Below are positions 47,829-58,489 of a stretch of 64,000 bases of DNA, piece after piece. Numbering within the stretch: the stretch's first letter is position 1; the number at the start of each line of letters is the position of its first letter. Made by a program: the position numbers and the translations under genes. Source of the DNA: Odontocerum albicorne. Taxonomy: Eukaryota > Arthropoda > Insecta > Trichoptera > Odontoceridae. The notes under the pieces were generated by a model that was not told the DNA's origin, made no database searches, and saw only the letters and a list, made by a program, of their open reading frames with translations. The stretch lies in contig OX463842.1 in the NCBI GenBank assembly GCA_949825065.1, forward strand, positions 53,640,034 through 53,704,033, given 5' to 3'.

Positions 47829-47912
47829 CTGTTTCATGGATTGTGTATACAAAAAACTGTTTCACGGATTGTGTATACAAAAAACTGTTTCATGGATTGT
47901 GTATACAAAAAA
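47829..47912. repeat. 28-bp tandem repeat, 3 copies
   Basis: CTGTTTCATGGATTGTGTAT plus ACAAAAAA, three copies with one base difference. Confidence 0.95.
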
Positions 47913-48148
47913 GTCGATAAATTTGTGCCTATTTTGAGAAATTTTCAAACAGTGCAAATAAAACACATTAACAATTTTAATCGATGATATATTTTCCTTC
48001 ATTGTCAACATCTTACAGGGGACTTCATTATCAACATCTCACAGGTAACTTTTTAATTCCATTCATTTTAAAGGACTCTAATTTCGATGTAATAAAACTG
48101 GAAACTTTATAGTTTTCCTTTTTACCGACAAAAAAATGTAATGAGCCA

Positions 48149-48497
48149 GAAATAAATGCTAGTCACGTGAAACAATAACTGGAGAGTGAGGGAGATGAGG
48201 CTGGAAGTGAATAGGTTGAAATAAATGCTAGTCACATGAGACAATAACTGGAGAGTGAGGGAGATGAGGCTGGAAGTGAATAGGTTGAAATAAATGCTAG
48301 TCACGTGAAACAATAACTGGAGAGTGAGGGAGATGAGGCTGGAAGTGAATAGGTTGAAATAAATGCTAGTCACGTGAGACAATAACTGGAGAGTGAGGGA
48401 GATGAGGCTGGAAGTGAATAGGTTGAAATAAATGCTAGTCACATGAGACAATAACTGGAGAGTGAGGGAGATGAGGCTGGAAGTGAATAGGTTGAAA
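48149..48497. repeat. 69-bp minisatellite, 5 copies
   Basis: Unit GAAATAAATGCTAGTCACGT...GGAAGTGAATAGGTT. Because 69 is divisible by three, a minus-strand frame runs through (48122-48541); it is not a gene. Confidence 0.96.
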
Positions 48498-49113
48498 ATA
48501 TTTAGCTGAATTAATCGTTTAATTAGTTTCAAACAGATCAAAGGGGATAAAACCGTTCATATCCCACCAAATCGATAAAATTATCTTTTTTTTAATGCAA
48601 TCCCTCCTTTCCTGTTGACAAAGTCTTTTTATCCGTAATTGCTGGCCGTCCTTTTCTCGTAACATTATGATACTATATACATTTTTCATCACCTATAAGA
48701 ATGCGGTCAAAAAACGGCTCGCGTTCAAAGCGAATTTAGAGAAAAGTACAGACGTTTATTCGCTGCTGGCAATTAGAAATTGGCTTTCGATAGCTCGTGC
48801 AGTATCTATTGCACTTTCCAAGCTTGGATACCTTTTCTATACTCTCAAGGTGAGGAAATACTGTTTCATGAGATGAACTAAGAAAATATGTTCTCAGAGG
48901 ATGGAAAGGTGAAACAATATATAGAATGACGAGCTGCAATAGAAAATAAAGTCAATGGAGAACTAAAAAAACATATTAAATTATGTAAAACAACTCGCTA
49001 AAATTATGATATAAAACATCATATTTTAGCAAACATTATGTTTCGAAGTGAAACTTGGATATGAAAAAATAACGAAAAGAGTGAAAATGTACGAGTACAT
49101 ACTGAGAAGATAA
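48498..49113. other. Intergenic, no gene recognised
   Basis: The frame 48667-48876 has no domain. The 8-mer occurs at 49090, just before the next array. Confidence 0.4.
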
Positions 49114-49523
49114 TGTGTTGTGTCGGTGTATGGCAGAATATGTGTTGTGTCGGTGTATGGCAGAATATGTGTTGTGTCGGTGTATGACAGAATATGTGTT
49201 GTGTCGGTGTATGGCAGAATATATGTTGTGTCGGTGTATGACAGAATATGTGTGGTGTCGGTGTATGGCAGAATATGTGTTGTGTCGGTGTATGGCAGAA
49301 TATATATTATGTTGCGTCGGTGCATGACAGAATATGTGTTGTGTCGGTGTATGGCAGAATATATGTTGCGTCGGTGCATGACAGAATATGTGTTGTGTCG
49401 GTGTATGGCAGAATATATGTTGCGTCGGTGCATGACAGAATATGTGTTGTGTCGGTGTATGGCAGAATATATGTTGCGTCGGTGCATGACAGAATATGTG
49501 TTGTGTCGGTATATGGCAAAATA
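49114..49523. repeat. 27-bp minisatellite, about 15 copies
   Basis: Unit TGTGTTGTGTCGGTGTATGG plus CAGAATA. The 27-bp period keeps several frames open on both strands, giving spurious ORFs of up to 153 codons. In the right half, GTATGGCAG and GCATGACAG copies alternate (54-bp dimers). Confidence 0.96.
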
Positions 49524-50161
49524 TTAAATGAAATGATTTAGGACGATTGAAGTGTTAAGTAGAGTGAAAAGAGGTCGTTGAGGTTGTAGGGACATGGGGA
49601 ACTTTAACAATGCAAGTATGAGTAAGAGTCATATCAGAGGATGATTGAAATATATATATAATAGTTGGACCAACGTTATGCAATGTTGAAAGGAGAAAAT
49701 ATATGAGAAAAGGTTCAGATGTTGAGGTATTGACGGAAATATGTGTTAGCAAAGTTTGTCACTCTGTCCTATTTGCATATCCCAAGAGGGAAATTACGTT
49801 ATGGTATGGATGAATATAAAAATAATTAAGACAACTATTTTATACACTAAGGACGTGGTCCAGGGAATGAAAAACTACTTTATGCACTTACGAGGTGATC
49901 CAGATAATGATAAACTACTTTATGCACTTAGGAGGTGATCCACGGAAGGATAAACGTAAATAAATAAACAAGCTCGTTAATCTGTAGAGTGCGTCATGGG
50001 ATAAACAAAATGACACAGTAATAACTTGAATACCTCAGAAACAGAAACAGAAAAAAAGTTTACATTAAATATGCGACTTATAATAAATTTCAATAAATAA
50101 GCACTGTACTTGTATTGTCAGATTTTGTATCGTGTAAAAGTAGACGTTGTTCGGAGAATAG

Positions 50162-50163
<2 letters not shown>
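49524..50163. other. Intergenic, no gene recognised
   Basis: A short duplication (AAACTACTTTATGCACTTA) lies near 49868-49933. No gene. Confidence 0.4.
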
Positions 50164-50209
<46 letters not shown>

Positions 50210-50240
50210 CCGGGACCGGGACCGGGACAGGGACAGGAGG
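50164..50240. repeat. (CT)n then GGGACC/GGGACA simple repeats
   Basis: A pure CT run at 50164-50206 is followed by GGGACCGGGACCGGGACAGG. Frames here are simple-sequence artefacts. Confidence 0.95.
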
Positions 50241-50787
50241 CGCGAGAGCAACGGATCCCTTCGTCCAGGAGGGACACTCCCGTATACTCGGGCGGAAAAT
50301 TAGGCGAGAACCAGCCCGAGGGGCGCAATATTTCTCCTTGTATACGTGTATGGATACAGTTCGTTCCTGGAAACGTCTCGACAGGATGGCTACAGTACAG
50401 CACAGCATAGCACATTAAGTAAGTGGAGAGCATTCATTAACACTTCTATTAAATTGTGATGTTACGCGTATTTTGGCGCCTTTACATGTATGAACATACA
50501 CTATACTCGTATTAAGAATTATTTTCAGTTTGTGCCAATGCTAAATGAAGCATTCGTCGCCAAAACGACGTTTTGGTAAAAACACGAAAGTAGGTTGACG
50601 TAGGTAGGTTGAAAGTATATTTTTGTTCGATTTACTCGATGATTAATTCTTTAATTCTGCGAAAAAAGAACTAATGAAAGACAAATTGAGTTAAAAATTC
50701 TACCATAGTATTTTTGTATTCAATATACCTACGTGTATTTTATGATAGCTTTTAAAAGCCTTCATAGTAAAAGATTCTTGTAAAATC
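50241..50787. other. Intergenic, no gene recognised
   Basis: Includes CCAAAACGACGTTTTGG (50568-50584), an 8-bp-arm palindrome. The 8-mer occurs at 50504. Confidence 0.4.
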
Positions 50788-51557
50788 TAAATCATTACCA
50801 TCACACTGTATTCCTATTAAAGTAGATAGAGAGAAGCTATATCCACTAAATCATTACCATCACACTGTATTCCTAATAAAGTAGATAGAGAGAAGCTATA
50901 TCCACTAAATCATTACCATCACACTGTATTCCTATTAAAGTAGATAGAGAGAAGCTATATCCACTAAATCATTACCATCACACTGTATTCCTATTAAAGT
51001 AGATAGAGAGAAGCTATATCCACTAAATCATTACCATCACACTGTATTCGTATTAAAGTAGATAGAGAGAAGCTATATCCACTAAATCATTACCATCACA
51101 CTGTATTCCTATTAAAGTAGATAGAGAGAAGCTATATCCACTAAATCATTACCATCACACTGTATTCCTATTAAAGTAGATAGAGAGAAGCTATATCCAC
51201 TAAATCATTACCATCACACTGTATTCGTATTAAAGTAGATAGAGAGAAGCTATATCCACTAAATCATAACCATCACACTGTATTCCTATTAAAGTAGATA
51301 GAGAGAAGCTATATCCACTAAATCATTACCATCACACTGTATTCGTATTAAAGTAGATAGAGAGAAGCTATATCCACTAAATCATTACCATCACACTGTA
51401 TTCCTATTAAAGTAGATAGAGAGCAGCTATATCCACTAAATCATTACCATCACACTGTATTTCTATTAAAGCAGATAGAGAGAAGCTATATCCACTAAAT
51501 CATTACCATCACACTGTATTCCTATTAAAGTAGATAGAGAGAAGCTATATCCACTAT
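50788..51557. repeat. 59-bp minisatellite, 13 copies
   Basis: Unit TAAATCATTACCATCACACT...AGAGAGAAGCTATATCCAC, thirteen nearly identical copies. The variants (CCTATT, CGTATT, TCTATT) are scattered. Confidence 0.97.
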
Positions 51558-51892
51558 ATTTTTTCTTGTCACACATCTTTCACTTCTGCCACGTTCAAAC
51601 GCCTCGTCACACATTCACTATTATAAAGGCTTTTCACTCTTTCCATTTTCAGAGTTGATTCATTTGGTTGCGCCTTTTTTTTGGGCCTTATCAAACTTTT
51701 CTATCATTAATTGTTTCCGCATGGTTGACCCCTTTTAATATATTCTTTCATATTTAGTACCGCGTCTTCTTTCAATCTACATTCTTTCTTTATTTTCTCA
51801 AACATTACTTACATTTATATTGTTTTTCTAAAAATTAAATATCCAAATGAAATCAAATTGGAATTTTAATTCTTATTAAAGTTTATTTATTG
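51558..51892. other. T-rich intergenic, no gene
   Basis: No frame or repeat recognised. Confidence 0.35.
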
Positions 51893-52172
51893 TACTCATA
51901 TATTGAAATGATATTTATTGTGTATTGAAATGATATTTGTTGTGTATTGAAATGATATTTATTGTGTATTGAAATGATATTTGTTGTGTATTGAAATGAT
52001 ATTTATTGTGTATTGAAATGATATTTGTTGTGTATTGAAATGATATTTGTTGTGTATTGAAATGATATTTATTGTGTATTGAAATGATATTTGTTGTGTA
52101 TTGAAATGATATTTATTGTGTATTGAAATGATATTTGTTGTGTATTGAAATGATATTTATTGTGTATTGAAA
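51893..52172. repeat. 22-bp minisatellite, about 12-13 copies, mostly in 44-bp dimers
   Basis: Unit TGTGTATTGAAATGATATTT plus AT or GT. The AT and GT forms mostly alternate, so a dimer has been amplified. Confidence 0.95.
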
Positions 52173-52400
52173 TGACAGTTTCATTGAATTTTGCAACGAC
52201 AAATAAAAGCCAGACTAGTATTTTCGATGTAATACGTCATTGAGAGACTTACACTCGTATACACTTTCTTTCCAATGCAAAAGGTGACTGACGGGATATG
52301 AAATACAAGACATTGTTTATTTTCAGTTTACATTACCTTTTATTCGAAATACACTTGTTGTGAGTCAATACAATACTTGGAAGCGGTTGTGAAATGAAAC

Positions 52401-53027
52401 TCATTCTTCTAAATTGCCTTCAAATTCGCGGTCGAAGCCTTCTTCTTCAAAGAAAATGGTGAGCAGAATCTTGATTCGGCTCTTTTTCATGCGCCCTTTT
52501 TTTCGGTCTCGGTTATTGTGGACCCTTTTATTCCAACCTCTGGCGCTTTGTAAGTGGCTCATATTGAAAACACTATGTTTCATCGCCTGTTGAAGTGCTT
52601 GACATGAAGTTAGATCTACATCAGTCACTTTTTTCATGCCTTTGCAGTACTCCACTCTGCAAACTTTTGGTCATTAGTTAGTATAGACCTTTCGTTAGCC
52701 CACATTTTCCGTTAAAATTAGATGAACAATGGATTTAGGAATTCTATTGAGCTCTTCGATGAGCATGTATTCATAGTAGACGCACACTAATCATTTTGAA
52801 GATTTTCAGCCACTTTTTGAACATTTTCTTCAATTCGAACTGTCAATGATGGTCCAGGCCGTTGATCATCTTCAATGTTCTCTCTGCCATCACGAAATCT
52901 TTCATACCATTTAAAACGTACTTACGACGCGTTGCTTCACTACCATAATAGTTTGGATCATGTCAAAAGTTTCTGTAGTACTTTGACCCAATTTAAAACT
53001 AAATTTTATGTTGGCACGTTGCTCCAT
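52401..53027 (-). pseudogene. Decayed mariner transposase (SETMAR-like N-terminus)
   Basis: On the minus strand an ATG at 53027-53025 starts MEQRANIKFSFKLGQSTTET, the usual N-terminus of mariner transposases with an HTH_48-type domain. After frameshifts near 52945, KWYERFRDGRENIEDDQRPG and then IEENVQKVAENL follow, up to a stop at 52789-52787. A later block (minus frame 52401-52655) carries KKSRIKILLTIFFEEEGF, the part of mariner that normally follows the first catalytic Asp region. The catalytic TGDETW, HDNARPH and SPDLAP motifs are absent. This is an older copy than the mariner at 13992 and of a different subfamily. Confidence 0.75.
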
Positions 53028-53219
53028 TGTTCCTTTTCCGACCGAAACTCAGAAGGTACTGTCAATTTTGACGTCAATACGAATGAATCAGTGATGCCAG
53101 TGCTTTGAAACTTTAACGGAAGATAGTCAAAATGTGTCGCTAGTCAACTTATTTGTCCATCTACAGATGGTGCTGGTGGTTATGCGAAAATAAAATCAGT
53201 CACATTTCTAAATGAACGG
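53028..53219. other. Flank of the mariner fossil
   Basis: Probably includes its 5' UTR and degenerate terminal repeat. No exact TIR pair was found. Confidence 0.3.
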
Positions 53220-53410
53220 ACTGTATATTAAATATTTTCTATAACCTACAAATTATATGTTATATATTTTCTATTACCTACACATTATATATATTTTCTA
53301 TAACGTGAAAATTATGTATAATATATTTTCTATAGCCTACAAATTATATATATTTCCTATAACCTACAAATTATATATCTTTTCTATTACCTACAAATTA
53401 TATTTATTTT
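53220..53410. repeat. Degenerate 28-30-bp AT-rich tandem repeat, about 6 copies
   Basis: Unit TATTTTCTATAACCTACAAA followed by TTATATAT, with frequent small indels. Confidence 0.85.
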
Positions 53411-54539
53411 TTACGGTGTTTTTTTAATGTCATGTCACGTTTAGTCCTTTCGTTTTCCAGCAATAAGTTACATAGTTCATTTTGACTATTTTACTTTTTT
53501 TTTTGCAATATTAAGTTTCTACACATCATATATTTCGCACCATACTTAATACCTATGTGATATCTTATGTAATACCACAGAATTCGTGCCCTAGTTATTA
53601 AGATGCCTGCCCTAGTTATCAAGATGCCTTTAACAAAATGCCACGTTGACAATTTCTGGTTGGTCGGAAGATATTTTTCATGGTTATAAACCCGCTATGT
53701 TGTACTCCAACATAACAATTCAAGATGCTACGGGACTTTGTTGACTGGCACCCAGTACGTGTATCTGTGCGATAGAGCACGCGTGGGAGAGTGCGGGTGG
53801 CTCCGGCTCTGGCTCCCCCACCGTTCGGGGAGTGGGATGAGGGGTGCAGTGGCGGGGCATAATACTAACCTGGGATTACCCGCTGCCAACAGATCGTAAG
53901 GAAAGGGATTATTTAATCCCGGCGATTTTTCTCGCAATACCCGCAACGTGCCCGCCCGCCCTCGCCCCGTCCCGTCCCCGTCCCCGTGCCCCGGTCCCCA
54001 GTCCCGTCCGCCCAACAGGAAGCGGAAAGGTCGGACAGGTAAGCACCGTCTTGTATTCACAAACTTAATAAAAAAGCTTTCTCTCCATTGTGAATGTCAG
54101 AGGTTTAATTTATGTTCGAATACAAATACAACACACACACACACACACACAAATCTTTAATATGTTACTTTCTTCATGTACTATACACACACATCTGATT
54201 TTTCATGATTGTTGGTGAAGAAAAATACTGATACGTTACAGAAACCGACAGATAATGCCGTAACGTAAATATTCATTCAAAATAAACGTGTTATTCTAAC
54301 TTAATATTTTCTTTATATTAAGATACATGTGATGATTGTACCTTGACGTTAGATGACGAACGATATCAATAGCAAAAATCTTCAAATATATAACAAATGC
54401 TCGTAACTGCAGTTACAAATGAAAAATGCGTGTCCATTAAACTGAAAGTAAAAATATGTTATTGTATTGTATATATAATAACGTCATAAGGCTGATACTC
54501 GTATATGATACTCTCGTGTGAATCTGTGTGCTGGGCAAC
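53411..54539. other. Intergenic with GC-rich patch and CA repeat
   Basis: A GC-rich stretch lies at 53740-54030, with CCCGTCCCCGTCCCCGTGCC near 53965. A (CA)n run lies at 54130-54150. Frames in the GC-rich part have no domain. The 8-mer occurs at 54496. Confidence 0.4.
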
Positions 54540-54835
54540 AGCAAAATGAATGCTACCGAAATGCGCATACTGATGGGGCGATAGATTTAAAAAATGAGGA
54601 AAAAAGACAAAAATATTTTATGAGTATGCGCGAAGCTGCTTCGATCTCTCTGAAATTGAAAAAGGCTAAGTTTCGATGATATGGGCATATACAAAGGTAA
54701 CCTGCTGAATATGTGTGAAACAAGACACTGGGAATAGAAGCAGCGTGAAATAATGCAAAGATAGCGCAAAGAGGCGATGACGATGGCGATGGAAGTGTGT
54801 TGTGGCATCGGCCGAGACATGAATCATCTCAACCT
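54540..54835 (+). pseudogene. RTE-like LINE, RT C-terminal fragment
   Basis: Reading across frames gives NATEMRILMG, then REAASISLKLKKAKFR-x-YGHIQR, then EYVxNKTLGIEAA, then RPRHESSQPASRPSH. This order matches the C-terminal end of RTE-like ORF2 (EMRxLRW...I...KLRWxGHVxRR...WxD). Stops and shifts occur in every block. Part of the minus-strand frame 54587-54820 is its shadow. Confidence 0.55.
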
Positions 54836-55119
54836 GCCTCTAGGCCATCACATGTCCACCTTGGACGGGGCACTATACACGGTACACGATACAAAGCACT
54901 GAGTTGTCGTGACGATCCTTAGTTAATGGGAAATACGAAGATAATTCGAAGAGTGTTTGGGGACTTTATAATATAAATAATACACGTGTCTGATGTAATG
55001 TCTGACAGAATAAGGAATGATAGACAATAATATATATAGGTCAGTAGAAATATATACTGTACTTGAACCGGATAGTATTAACACTTGACACAATATTTAA
55101 ACGTGTGGGAGATTGAAAC

Positions 55120-55260
55120 GTGGAAAAAGATTGAAAGGAACCGAATAAATGGTCTAGAAATACGCACACTGAGAATAATGCACGAGGTGACAATGTATGT
55201 ATGTTAGAATGCGGAATAAAGTGATTAGAGATGAATGTGAACTTAGGATTGGTGTATTAA
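55120..55260 (+). pseudogene. Second LINE RT C-terminal fragment, source of the 40-bp array
   Basis: TWKKIERNRINGLEIRTLRI followed by MHEV and, after a short break, VRMRNKVIRDECELRIGVLSD. This fits the LINE pattern kLxxxEMRxLRxxxGVTRxDRVRNExIRxELGI. The segment coding VIRDECELRIGVL is the first unit of the tandem array that follows. Confidence 0.6.
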
Positions 55261-55508
55261 GTGATTAGAGATGAATGTGAACTTAGGATTGGCGCATTAA
55301 GTGATTAGAGATGAATGTGAACTTACGATTGGTGCATTAAGTGATTAGAGATGAATGCGAACTTAGGATTGGCGCATTAAGTGATTAGAGATGAATGTGA
55401 ATTTACGATTGGTGCATTAAGTGATTTGAGATGAATGCGAACTTAGGATTGGTGCATTAAGTGATTAGAGATGAATGTGAACTTAGGATTGGCGCATTAA
55501 GTGATTAG
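55220..55508. repeat. 40-bp minisatellite, about 7 copies
   Basis: Unit AGTGATTAGAGATGAATGTG then AACTTAGGATTGGTGCATTA, with two more scattered copies at about 55690-55760. It grew from LINE coding sequence (see 55120-55260). Confidence 0.96.
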
Positions 55509-55925
55509 CCAGAGTTTTGGAGATATACGAGTATATCAGATCATGATGCGAGAAGCCTGGAGCATCAATTTGTCCATGAGTGCGAACTGCAGAGGGATTT
55601 GAGGTAATAATTAAATCTAGAAAGCTTTGGGAATTTGTTGTTACATGTGTACAGTTTAGGGGCATTATTGAGTAATTATAGTACATATGAATGTAAACAT
55701 AGGATTGGTGCATTGAGTGATTAGATATGAATGTGAACTTAGAATTGGTGCATTAAGTAAGATAAATAAGAGCATTCTGAGATTGTTTACAGAGAAGACT
55801 AAATATATGTATTGCGACAGAAAAGTCTGGCTGTCTATCATTTCTGCTTTCCCCGACAGGAAAACAGCGTGACATTATATATATTATAGTATGTATTTAT
55901 ATGATAAATTTACCCAATAATTTTA
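55509..55925. other. Intergenic, no gene recognised
   Basis: Contains outlying units of the 40-bp repeat and the 8-mer at 55526. Confidence 0.4.
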
Positions 55926-56215
55926 AGCGGAGAATTTGTAAGTCATCGGTAGCGCGTCTCGCATCGAGAGGTCGAACGACGCTGGCTCCTGACTCACGCC
56001 AAGAGTGATTCCTGGAAGCAGCGATCATCCAGATGGGTCTGATTAGATGGACCCCGCGCCACTTGACCCGCTCGCCACGCGGGGTTACACCCGCTCCGGC
56101 CAGCCAATATGAAGCTATTAAATACGGAGGCGCATTCACCATGCGGGCGGCCAATGCGCTTTGACTCTTCAATGAGGTGAATTCAGTATTTACATCCATC
56201 AACAGGGAATTGCTC
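55926..56215. other. GC-richer single-copy island, possible conserved non-coding element
   Basis: Balanced composition with CCGCGCCACTTGACCCGC and CCACGCGGGG type stretches. A 106-codon minus frame (55897-56217) has no domain. Similar in look to the islands at 17.8-18.2 and 28.6-29.2 kb. Confidence 0.3.
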
Positions 56216-56418
56216 ACCGCACGCCATGGCTCGACATAAACGATTTATTGCTTATTACAGTCGTTTAAACTCTGTTTACGGTATTCGTTTAAAATAAAAG
56301 CCATGTCTAGCCAAAATTATTTTTTTTATTATATTTGAAAAATTACGAAATCTTCGTCTCTTAACTGCTAACTGCCATAGGTAAAAAAATATTAAATTTT
56401 ACAAAAATTTACCAAGTT

Positions 56419-56478
56419 GATGACCTCTGTGGCCGTAACGCCTATCTTTCAATCCGGAGATTACAAATTCGAAATCCA
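56419..56478 (+). repeat. tRNA-derived SINE head, degenerate
   Basis: GATGACCTCTGTGGCCGTAA...CAATCCGGAGATTACAAATTCGAAATCC aligns with the better copy at 63657-63736 over its whole length. The A-box region has lost about five bases and the B box is mutated (AAATTCGAAATCC). The sequence passes directly into the 17-bp array. Confidence 0.6.
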
Positions 56479-56766
56479 TTGTTGTACTGTATACATTGTT
56501 GTACTGTATACATTGTTGTACTGTATACATTGTTGTACTGTATACATTGTTGTACTGTATACATTGTTGTACTGTATACATTGCTGTACTGTAAACATTG
56601 TTGTACTGTATAAATTGTTGTTCTGTGTACATTGTTGTATTGTATACATTGTAGTACTGTATACATTGTTGTACTGTAAACATTGTTGTATTGTATAAAT
56701 TGTAGTACTGTATACATTGTTGTACTGTATAAATTGTTGTTCTGTATACATTGTTGTACTGTATAC
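56479..56766. repeat. 17-bp minisatellite, about 17 copies
   Basis: Unit ATTGTTGTACTGTATAC with scattered substitutions. It starts at the end of the SINE head (ATCCATTG). Several long frames on both strands are artefacts. Confidence 0.96.
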
Positions 56767-56953
56767 CATCAACAATAACAAAATACAATTTTTTTCTACT
56801 TGTTGTTTTTGAAAGGTTGTACGAGTATGTTATGTATTTTTCATCCTGCTTTTCCCAATCGCTCTTTCCTTATCCTAGTTATCGATGACCTTGATAAATT
56901 TGTGTTTCTTTATTTTTATTTTTGTTTAATTTTTGTTTTGTTATTTTAGTTTT

Positions 56954-57304
56954 CTTCCCTACATCCATAGAGTAAGCCCTCCCTCCGCCTTTCTTCCCTA
57001 CATCCATAGAGTAAGCCCTCCCTCCGCCTTTCTTCCCTACATCCATAGAGTAAGGCCTCCCTCCGCCTTTCTTCCCTACATCCATAGAGTAAGCCCTCCC
57101 TCCGCCTTTCTTCCCTACATCCATAGAGTAAGCCCTCCCTCCGCCTTTCTTCCCTAAATCCATAGAGTAAGCCCTCCCTCCGCCTTTCTTCCCTACATCC
57201 ATAGAGTAAGCCCTCTCTCCGCCTTTCTTCCCTACATCCATAGAGTAAGCCCTCCCTCCGCCTTTCTTCCCTACATCCATAGAGTAAGCCCTCCCTCCGC
57301 CTTT
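56954..57304. repeat. 39-bp minisatellite, 9 copies
   Basis: Unit CTTCCCTACATCCATAGAGT then AAGCCCTCCCTCCGCCTTT. The 39-bp period keeps frames open on both strands (up to 142 codons), which are not genes. Confidence 0.97.
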
Positions 57305-57342
57305 CACTCAAAATGTTGTAAAACAAAAGAACGCATGGCTTG

Positions 57343-57435
57343 AAGGTACAGAACTAGTCAAATTGTATATTTTATAATAAATTAGGTACATAACATTAGG
57401 TACAGAACTAGTCATGTTATATACGAGTATTTTAT
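57343..57435. repeat. Direct duplication with one 8-mer-containing copy
   Basis: GGTACAGAACTAGTCA occurs at about 57343 and 57398. Both are followed by TATTTTATAATAAAT, but copy 2 has TACGAGTA (57422-57429) where copy 1 has TA (57368-57369). Removing six bases makes the two segments the same length. Confidence 0.85.
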
Positions 57436-57604
57436 AATAAATACGTAATTGTGTTTCGTGTAAGGTTCTCTTTAGTAGTCTTCCTGCAAATTAAACGTCG
57501 AGACCTTTTGTCCTAAGGTATGGGAAATTTCCATTTCATGTATATTTTTAAAATTATAAATATTTTACAAAAAATGCCTTTTTTAAGCATTTACATATTT
57601 TTGG

Positions 57605-57660
57605 GTAGTTTCGGAGTCTCCTGGTCATGATCGTAGTTTCGGAGTCTCCTGGTCATGATC
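57605..57660. repeat. 28-bp tandem duplication (2 copies)
   Basis: GTAGTTTCGGAGTCTCCTGG plus TCATGATC, twice, identical. Confidence 0.95.
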
Positions 57661-58489
57661 GTAGAAAGTGTATTGAATCTAACAGAAGTTACCACATGAG
57701 ACCCTCTGCAATAGATAGTACGAGTATTTCTATCAAAATCTACCTAAAATATTACAGATATCGTTTAGTGATAAATTACACAATGTTTTTTATAGCATAA
57801 CAGGTTATGAAAAATACTCGTACATAACCCGACAGGTTGGCTTTATTTATGTAGGATTGTTTTTAACCATTTAGAAAGATTTGAAAGACACGTTAAGTGG
57901 GCACGTGCGTAGGTCTGGAACGTTAAAAAACTGGAATCAAAGCTCAATCCCTCGATTGTAATATGTGTACACGCGTCTCATCAACTCAGCCACGGAGGTC
58001 ATCAAGAAAAGTCTTCAGCTTCATATTGTAAAGGAATACATTAGCATGATGTAAAACCGTTTGCTCTTTCATAAATCATTTATGTCACATTTGGTGTACG
58101 AGTATTTCGAAAAAAAGATTAATCTATTTTAGTTTTTATTTAAGTTTCCCGACGGTTTGTTAATGATGTTAAGCAATTTACGGGTATCGGCTGTCCGGCG
58201 CTCCGCTCCACGCTCCACTCTCCACTCTCGCAGACCTCGCCCGCTAGCTCACTCGACTCGCTCACGCCGGCTTCGCCCGCAGCTCGCTCGCCTAATTCGT
58301 ACGAGTAGGTATCCTTTAACCCCCAAATGCTAGGCTGAAAATGCATAACATATGTCATTTGAGGGATGTAGCGCAACATGGGGTTCGAATCGGCAATCTT
58401 TTGCACGGAAGTCCAGTTCATTACCATACACCTCATTTATAGATTTACATACATTGGAAATATTAAATATAATGATAACTCTGGAATAA
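57661..58489. other. Intergenic, no gene recognised
   Basis: A GC-rich stretch lies at 58180-58300, with CTCGCC/GCTCGC motifs. GGGGTTCGAATCGG at 58379-58392 resembles a Pol III B box but no A box is clear upstream. The 8-mer occurs at 57719, 57815, 58097 and 58300. Confidence 0.4.

Noticed and set aside
49026..49541. ORFs of up to 153 codons on both strands
   Set aside because: They arise from a 27-bp repeat whose period is a multiple of three. The same holds for ORFs in the 39-, 69- and 96-bp arrays.
56399..56788. Tyr/Gln/Asn-rich ORFs of 91-129 codons
   Set aside because: Every frame of the 17-bp array is open; there is no protein evidence.
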